Of a stretch of 64,000 nucleotides of DNA, positions 59,096 to 64,000 are shown in pieces. Source of the DNA: Sphingomonas sp. Leaf34 (GTDB lineage Bacteria; Pseudomonadota; Alphaproteobacteria; Sphingomonadales; Sphingomonadaceae); assembly GCF_001421805.1 (NCBI RefSeq), contig NZ_LMLC01000001.1:372001-436000 (forward strand), read 5' to 3'. The notes under the pieces are model-generated. The model did no database searches. It had not been told where the DNA came from and saw nothing but the letters and a program-made list of their open reading frames with translations. Within the stretch, counting starts at the first letter, position 1. Every line of letters starts with the position of its first letter. A program made the translations under genes and the position numbers.

Positions 59096-60609
59096 GCGGG
59101 AGCGAGCAGCCCCTCGCGTGCGATCTTCTCGCGCCAGACGAGCGGGGCGAGCTGGTGGACGTTCTCGCCCGCCGAATCGACTGCGACGGTCACCGGGAAA
59201 TCGGCGACCTCGAATTCGTAGATCGCCTCCATGCCGAGATCCTCGAAGCCGACGACCTTCGATCCCTTGATCGCGCGCGCGACGAGATAGGCCGCGCCGC
59301 CGACCGCCATCAGATAGGCCGACTTGCGCTCGGCGATCGCCTTGGTCGCATCCGCGCCGCGCTCGGCCTTGCCGACCATCGCGAGCAAACCCTGGTCGAG
59401 CATCATGCGCGTGAACTTGTCCATCCGCGTCGCCGTCGTGGGGCCTGCGGGGCCGACCACCTCGGTGCCGACCGGATCGACTGGCCCCACATAATAGATC
59501 ACGCGACCGCGGAAATCGACGGGGAGCGGTTCGCCCTTCGCCAGCATGTCGGCGATCCGCTTGTGCGCGGCGTCGCGGCCGGTGAGCATCTTGCCGTTGA
59601 GCAGCAGGCGGTCGCCATGCTTCCACGTCTGCACGACCTCGGGCGTAAGCGTGTCGAGATCGACGCGGATCGCCGCCTTGTCGGGCGTCCAGTTCACATC
59701 CGGCCATTCCTCGAGCTTGGGCGCTTCGAGATAGACCGGACCCGAGCCGTCGAGCACGAAATGCGCGTGGCGCGTGGCGGCGCAGTTGGGGATCATCGCA
59801 ACGGGCTTCGACGCGGCATGCGTCGGCCAGTCGAAGATCTTGACGTCGAGGATGGTCGACAGCCCGCCCAGCCCCTGCGCGCCGATGCCGAGCGCGTTGA
59901 CCTTGTCGTAGATCTCGATGCGGAGCGCCTCGATGTCGTTCTTGGGGCCGCGTTCCTTCAGCTGCGCCATGTCGATCGCGCCCATCAGCGATTCCTTGGC
60001 GAGCAGCATCGACTTCTCGGCGGTGCCGCCGATGCCGATGCCGAGCATGCCGGGCGGGCACCAGCCGGCGCCCATCTGCGGGATCATCTCGAGCACCCAG
60101 TCGACGATCGAGTCGGACGGGTTCATCATCTTGAACTTCGACTTGTTCTCGCTGCCGCCGCCCTTGGCCGCGACGTCGATCGAGACGGTGTTGCCGGGCA
60201 CCATCTCGACATGCATCACGCTCGGCGTGTTGTCCTTGGTGTTCCGGCGAGTGAAGGCGGGATCGGCGAGGATCGACGCGCGCAGCTTGTTCTCGGGGTT
60301 GAGATAGGCTTTGCGCACGCCTTCATCGACGACCTCCTGCAAGCTGCGGGTCGAGTCGAGACGGCAGTCCTGGCCCCATTTGACGAAGATCGTGACGATG
60401 CCGGTATCCTGGCAGATCGGGCGGTGGCCCTCGGCGCACATCCGGCTGTTGGTCAGGATCTGCGCGATCGCATCCTTGGCGGCGGGGCTCTGCTCGGCCT
60501 CGTACGCGACGCCGAGCGCGCGGATGTAATCCATCGGGTGGTAGTAGCTGATGAACTGGAGCGCGTCGGCGACGCTTTCGATCAGGTCGGCTTCGGTGAT
60601 GACGGTCAT
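59092..60609 (-). CDS. fumA: Fumarate hydratase, class I ([4Fe-4S])
   Basis: 505 residues; oxygen-sensitive fumarase converting fumarate to malate. Cluster cysteines lie in RPICQDTGIVTIFVKWG, GWCPPGMLGIGIGG and MIPNCAATRHAHF. The C-terminal beta domain has GRDAAHKRIADML and GPVDPVGTEVVGPAGPTTATRMDKF. It supplies the TCA step missing from the 28-43 kb cluster. No class II fumarase is present in the window. Confidence 0.95.
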   Translation of the reverse strand: MTVITEADLIESVADALQFISYYHPMDYIRALGVAYEAEQSPAAKDAIAQILTNSRMCAEGHRPICQDTGIVTIFVKWGQDCRLDSTRSLQEVVDEGVRKAYLNPENKLRASILADPAFTRRNTKDNTPSVMHVEMVPGNTVSIDVAAKGGGSENKSKFKMMNPSDSIVDWVLEMIPQMGAGWCPPGMLGIGIGGTAEKSMLLAKESLMGAIDMAQLKERGPKNDIEALRIEIYDKVNALGIGAQGLGGLSTILDVKIFDWPTHAASKPVAMIPNCAATRHAHFVLDGSGPVYLEAPKLEEWPDVNWTPDKAAIRVDLDTLTPEVVQTWKHGDRLLLNGKMLTGRDAAHKRIADMLAKGEPLPVDFRGRVIYYVGPVDPVGTEVVGPAGPTTATRMDKFTRMMLDQGLLAMVGKAERGADATKAIAERKSAYLMAVGGAAYLVARAIKGSKVVGFEDLGMEAIYEFEVADFPVTVAVDSAGENVHQLAPLVWREKIAREGLLAPA

Positions 60610-60830
60610 GCAGCGCCTTTACGGATACAGGGTTGCAGGCGTCTTAGCGGCGATCGTGGGATTTATGAAGACGGGGCCGGTGCGGTGCGGTGATCGCGCG
60701 GCAACGGCCAAAGGTTAGGATAAGGTCACACCAACGTGCGGGCGCGTATCGAGTCCCGACAGACGGGAAAGGCCGGGACAGCGTTCATGCCGCCCCGACC
60801 TTTCCTAGCTATTTTAGAGACTTAACGAGA

Positions 60831-61625
60831 TTACATCGGTGGCGTCAGGCCATCCTTGCCGACCGCGACGGACCTTGCCCCCGACGCGCCGGCCGAGGTG
60901 ATCGCGAACAGCTTCTGGCCCTTTGCAAGGACCGATCGCTCGGCCGGCTCGAACCGGACGATCGGCGTGCCGACGGGCACGACGACCTGCGCCTTGCCGC
61001 CCTTGTACGAGATGCTCAGCTTGGTCTCGCCGGACTTGCCTGCGCCACCGGTAACGGTGCCGTTGGTCATCCCACTCTGCTGATCGACCGTGCCGTTGGT
61101 CATCGCGCTTTGCGCGTCGACGGTACCGTTGGTCATCGCGCTTTGCGCGTCGACGGTGCCGTTGGTCATCGCACTCGACCCGTTCGAGCCGCCGCCTGCA
61201 GCCGCCACCGCGCCGGGGACGTCCCAAGGATAATGACCCTCGCCGGTGCCGCGCATCGCCTCTGGGAAGATGACCAGTTCGACCGCGCGCAACGCGTCGT
61301 CGGGGCCGGTCGTCGCCGTACCGATGAAATCGCCGTCCTTAAGCGTCGACAGGTCGGACTTCACGACCCAGGCGAACTTGGTGTTGGCGTCGAGCGGCAC
61401 GGTGGCCGACTTGCCGTCATAGGTCTGGACGGTCAGCGCGTCGGCGCCGATCGCGGTGATAACGCCGCGGACGCGGGTGACGGCGGGGGTCGCGCTCGCC
61501 ACGGCGCTGGTGTTGGCCATGGCGATGTTGGCGGTCGAGGTGCTGGAATCCGTCGGAGTCGTCTGACCGCAGCCGCCTAGGACCGCGACCACACCGCTCA
61601 GCAGCATCAGCTTTTTCGTCAACAT
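60831..61625 (-). CDS. Lipoprotein with an internal 11-residue tandem repeat
   Basis: 264 residues. Lipoprotein signal MLLSGVVAVLGGC (Cys19). The first domain (VRGVITAIGADALTVQTYDGKSATVPLDANTKFAWVVKSDLSTLKDGDFIGT) resembles DUF5666-type small beta folds. Then come about four copies of SAMTNGTVDAQ, followed by a second beta segment (GETKLSISYKGGKAQVVVPVGTPIVRFEPAERSVLAKGQKLF). Probably surface or periplasmic; function unknown. Confidence 0.8.
   Translation of the reverse strand: MLTKKLMLLSGVVAVLGGCGQTTPTDSSTSTANIAMANTSAVASATPAVTRVRGVITAIGADALTVQTYDGKSATVPLDANTKFAWVVKSDLSTLKDGDFIGTATTGPDDALRAVELVIFPEAMRGTGEGHYPWDVPGAVAAAGGGSNGSSAMTNGTVDAQSAMTNGTVDAQSAMTNGTVDQQSGMTNGTVTGGAGKSGETKLSISYKGGKAQVVVPVGTPIVRFEPAERSVLAKGQKLFAITSAGASGARSVAVGKDGLTPPM
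61061..61171. repeat. 33-bp in-frame tandem repeat
   Basis: CGTTGGTCAT recurs at 61061, 61094, 61127 and 61160, an exact 33-bp period encoding 11 residues per unit in the lipoprotein above. The middle two units are almost identical, so length polymorphism by slippage is likely. Confidence 0.9.
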
Positions 61626-61843
61626 CGCAGTAAATCCTTCATACTATCAAAGCGTAGCGCCGAGACGGCCCCGGCGATCGCTTCGCGAGCGGCCATGGTG
61701 ATATGGTCGATGCACCTCAACGCCAAAAGGGGCAATCGGTCGCATGCCAGTGGATAGCGTCGGCAAGCGACTGTGAGGCCGTTTCGCCAGCGGTAGGCCG
61801 ACTTCGACTTTCCGCGGGTCGCTGCCCCCCCTAGAATGGGCCG

Positions 61844-62542
61844 ATGCATCATATCAGCAACATCGTCGTCCTGACGGGCGCGGGCATTTCGGCGGAGAGC
61901 GGGATCGCGACGTTTCGCGGGCCGGGCGGCTTGTGGGAGGGCCACCGGGTCGAGGACGTGTGTACACCCGAGGCGCTCGCGACGGATGCTGAACTGGTGC
62001 ACCGGTTCTACGATCTGCGGCGCGCGGCTCTGGCGACGGTCGAGCCAAACGCCGCGCACCACGCGCTGGCGCGGCTGGATGCGGCTTGGGAGGGCGAGCT
62101 GCTGATCGTCACGCAGAATGTCGATGATCTGCACGAGCGGGCGGGTGCGTCGCGGATGCTGCACATGCACGGCGAGCTGTTGTCGGCGCTGTGTGCGGCG
62201 TGTGGAACGCGGGAGGCCTGGGCTGGCGCTTTGCCTGAGGGGTCGGTGTGTGGCGCTTGCGGCGCGGCGGCGCTTCGGCCCGATATCGTGTTCTTTGGCG
62301 AGATGCCGTACCAGATGGAGCGGATCGAGGCGGCGTTGGCGAAGGCCGACCTGTTCGTTTCGGTGGGGACTTCGGGCGCGGTGTATCCGGCGGCGGGGTT
62401 CGTGCAGACCGCGGCGTATCATGGGGCAAGGACGCTCGAGCTGAACCTCGATCCTTCGATGGGGAGCGTGTTCTTCGAGGAGACGCGGATCGGGGCGGCG
62501 GGGGTGCTGGTGCCGGCGTGGGTGGACGAGGTGCTGGGCTGA
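61844..62542 (+). CDS. cobB: NAD-dependent protein deacylase (sirtuin, CobB-like)
   Basis: 232 residues. NAD site GAGISAESGIATFRGPGGLW, TQNVDDLHERAG, catalytic His in LHMHGEL (H109) and a four-cysteine zinc module (C117, C120, C136, C139). Y56 and R59 in RFYDLRR match the Tyr/Arg pair that lets class III sirtuins remove succinyl or malonyl groups. Succinyl-lysine removal would fit a genome segment rich in succinyl-CoA enzymes, an inference only. Confidence 0.93.
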   Translation: MHHISNIVVLTGAGISAESGIATFRGPGGLWEGHRVEDVCTPEALATDAELVHRFYDLRRAALATVEPNAAHHALARLDAAWEGELLIVTQNVDDLHERAGASRMLHMHGELLSALCAACGTREAWAGALPEGSVCGACGAAALRPDIVFFGEMPYQMERIEAALAKADLFVSVGTSGAVYPAAGFVQTAAYHGARTLELNLDPSMGSVFFEETRIGAAGVLVPAWVDEVLG

Positions 62543-62553
62543 AGGGTTGTAAT

Positions 62554-62661
62554 CCCCCCGGCGAAGGCCGGGGCCCAATTGGAGAGGTCCCAATAACGAT
62601 GCGCCCGCCGCCGTTACGGATGTCTCCCCAATTGGGCCCCGGCCTTCGCCGGGGTGGTGGT
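62554..62661. repeat. Palindromic intergenic element, family A
   Basis: Arms CCCCCGGCGAAGGCCGGGGC and GCCCCGGCCTTCGCCGGGGT with CCCAATTGG edges around about 50 bases; between cobB and the shortened family B copy. Confidence 0.85.
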
Positions 62662-62703
62662 GGGTTGGCGACTTCAGTGCCCCTCGTGAACGGCAAAAGA
62701 TCT

Positions 62704-62756
62704 GTTCTCCCGCGAGGGCGGGAGTCCAGGCTGGGCCCCCGCCTTCGCGGGGGATC
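62704..62756. repeat. Shortened palindromic element, family B
   Basis: GTTCTCCCGCGAGGGCGGGA is followed almost at once by its inverted partner CCCCCGCCTTCGCGGGGGAT, with the usual centre deleted. Lies 3' of era. Confidence 0.7.
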
Positions 62757-62773
62757 AGTCTTCTGGACGGGGG

Positions 62774-63697
62774 TCAGTCGACCCAGTCTAGGCCCATGTC
62801 GCGGTAGACTTCGCGGTCTTCGTCCCAGCCGGGTTTGACCTTCACGTGGAGGTACAGATGGACGGGTTTGCCGGTGATGCTGGCGAGTTCGATGCGCGAG
62901 CGGGCACCGATTTCCTTGATCCGCACGCCGCCCTTGCCGAGCACGATCGCGCGCTGGGTCGGGCGTTCGACGAGAATCTGCTGGTGGATCTCCAACGACC
63001 CGTCCTGGCGTTCGATATACTGCTCGGTCTCGATCGTGCTCGCATAGGGCAATTCGGCGTGGAGCTGGAGATAGAGTTGCTCGCGCGTGACTTCGGACGC
63101 GAGTGCGCGCTCGGTCGAGTCGGAGACCTGGTCTTCGGGATAATGCCACGGGCCTTCGGGCATCGCCTTGGCGAGCTGCGTCTTGAAGTGCGCGAGGCCG
63201 TCGCCGGTGCCTGCGCTGATGAAGAACGTCTCGGCGAAGGGGAGCAGCGCGTTGAGCTTTTCCGCGTGGATCAGCAGCTTGGTCTTGTCGGCAAGATCGA
63301 CCTTGTTGAGGATCAGCCAGATCGGCTCGGTGCGGCCGACCAGCGACTCGACGATGGTCGTGACCTTGCCGCCGATCCCGCCCTTGGCGTCGACCACCAG
63401 CGCGATGATGTCGGACCCTTCCGCGCCGCCCCAGGCGGCGGCGACCATCGCGCGGTCGAAGCGGCGCTTGGGCTCGAAGATGCCGGGGGTGTCGACGAGC
63501 AGGATCTGCGTGTCGCCTTCGATCGCGACGCCCATCAGCTTGGCGCGCGTGGTCTGCGCCTTGGGGCTGACGATCGCGACCTTCTGGCCGACGAGCGCGT
63601 TGACGAGCGTCGACTTGCCGGCGTTCGGGGCGCCGACGATGGCGACTAGGCCGCAATGCTTGGGCTTGGTATCGGGCGTGGTATTCGTTTCAGTCAC
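62774..63697 (-). CDS. era: GTPase Era
   Basis: 307 residues from GTG 63697 (MTETNTTPDTKPKHCGLVAIVG). G1 is GAPNAGKST, G3 DTPGIFEPK, G4 LNKVD, then the C-terminal KH domain (IVLGKGGVRIKEIGARSRIELASITGKPVHLYLHVKVKPGW). Binds the 16S rRNA 3' end during 30S maturation. It is downstream of rnc, the standard rnc-era pair, though here a repeat element lies between them. Confidence 0.95.
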   Translation of the reverse strand: MTETNTTPDTKPKHCGLVAIVGAPNAGKSTLVNALVGQKVAIVSPKAQTTRAKLMGVAIEGDTQILLVDTPGIFEPKRRFDRAMVAAAWGGAEGSDIIALVVDAKGGIGGKVTTIVESLVGRTEPIWLILNKVDLADKTKLLIHAEKLNALLPFAETFFISAGTGDGLAHFKTQLAKAMPEGPWHYPEDQVSDSTERALASEVTREQLYLQLHAELPYASTIETEQYIERQDGSLEIHQQILVERPTQRAIVLGKGGVRIKEIGARSRIELASITGKPVHLYLHVKVKPGWDEDREVYRDMGLDWVD

Positions 63698-63788
63698 ATA
63701 TGCTCTTTTCGAACTGGTGTGGTTGCACCTGTACAGGGAAAACGGCTGTCCGTCATCGCGTCGTGGATACGTCGAGAAAGGGAGTTTT

Positions 63789-63947
63789 GTTCGCGCGGGG
63801 GCGCAGAGAGCGCGGAGGTGGTGTGGTCGGGGCAAGGTCGCGCCCGACAAGACGCCGAGTTATTCGGCGGTGCGTGATCGTAGTGGGAGCGAGCCTCATT
63901 CGCAGCACCTCCGCGTCCTCCGCGCCTCCGCGCGAGCAAAACTCTTT
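63789..63947. repeat. Palindromic intergenic element, family H
   Basis: Left arm TTGTTCGCGCGGGGGCGCAG plus AGAGCGCGGAGG, and right arm CCTCCGCGCCTCCGCGCGAG plus CAAAACTCTTTC in inverted form. It fills the rnc-era junction. Open frames across it are Arg-rich and not credible genes. Confidence 0.7.
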
Positions 63948-64000
63948 CTAACTGAGCTTCTCCAGCAACGCCTTGGCCGCCGCGGTTTCGGCTTCCTGCT
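63948..64000 (-). CDS. rnc: Ribonuclease III, C-terminal end (partial)
   Basis: The leftward frame entering from the right edge reads QEAETAAAKALLEKLS and stops at TAG 63948-63950. This is the final helix of the double-stranded RNA-binding domain of RNase III (consensus like KREAEQAAARALLERL), and rnc directly upstream of era is the conserved order. Only 17 codons are in the window. Confidence 0.8.
   Translation of the reverse strand, partial: QEAETAAAKALLEKLS

Noticed and set aside
63694..63951. Short ORFs on both strands in the rnc-era junction
   Set aside because: They lie across the family H palindrome and have its low-complexity Arg/Pro translation.

Overview
The window looks like chromosomal DNA of a sphingomonad (order Sphingomonadales, most likely Sphingomonas or a close relative). 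This rests on the very GC-rich coding sequence, the alphaproteobacterial gene orders (hrcA-grpE divergent from rph-rdgB, hemW close by; rnc-era), a GTTC-N7-GTTC LexA box at uvrA, and families of short palindromic intergenic elements. No rRNA or tRNA gene and no CRISPR array was seen.

Layout. 1-4.8 kb: threonine synthase, grpE-hrcA on the minus strand and rph-rdgB on the plus strand. 4.9-15.2 kb: an EAL phosphodiesterase, a CAP-domain lipoprotein, hemW, then a tight plus-strand run of cyclophilin, queA, EF-hand protein, tgt, a tiny membrane protein and a double M16 peptidase, followed by a SleB-type hydrolase. 15.2-19.6 kb: small minus-strand genes, including a cold-shock protein, a glycine-zipper lipoprotein, a DUF3597 protein and an HTH protein that overlap translationally; the first gene of that set has an apparent one-base frameshift at its start codon. 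19.7-21.9 kb: an AT-richer island holding an AAA ATPase (frameshifted) and an HNH nuclease, the layout of a Septu (PtuAB) defence system. 21.9-26.8 kb: uvrA with its SOS box, a His-rich protein and a GGDEF protein. 26.8-28.1 kb: a noncoding tandem array of palindromes.

28.1-43.5 kb is a long minus-strand respiratory cluster: sdhC-sdhD-sdhA, a small membrane protein, a HicBA-type toxin pair, a ClpP-like peptidase, sdhB, a thioesterase, zapE, mdh, a GIY-YIG nuclease, sucD, sucA, odhB and lpd. It covers the TCA steps from 2-oxoglutarate to oxaloacetate except succinyl-CoA synthetase beta (sucC, not in the window) and fumarase, which lies at 59-60.6 kb. Nearly every junction in the cluster carries a palindromic repeat. 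43.8-64 kb: two soluble globin-coupled chemoreceptor-like proteins, small membrane proteins, an amidase, a metallo-beta-lactamase-fold hydrolase, a ferredoxin-NADP reductase, uvrB, a HicAB module, a PRC-barrel protein, a candidate structured RNA with an 18-codon ORF, a DUF2501 protein, fumarase, a repeat-bearing lipoprotein, a sirtuin, era and the 3' end of rnc.

The most novel-looking object is the GIY-YIG nuclease gene at 35009-35308. It is enclosed almost exactly by the two inverted arms of a palindrome that occurs six more times in the window as a roughly 100-bp element without a gene. This suggests a nuclease-carrying parent element and gene-less derivatives. Second is the RNA/ORF at 57.4-57.65 kb, whose ribosome-binding site is a 14-nt perfect complement of the usual 16S rRNA tail.
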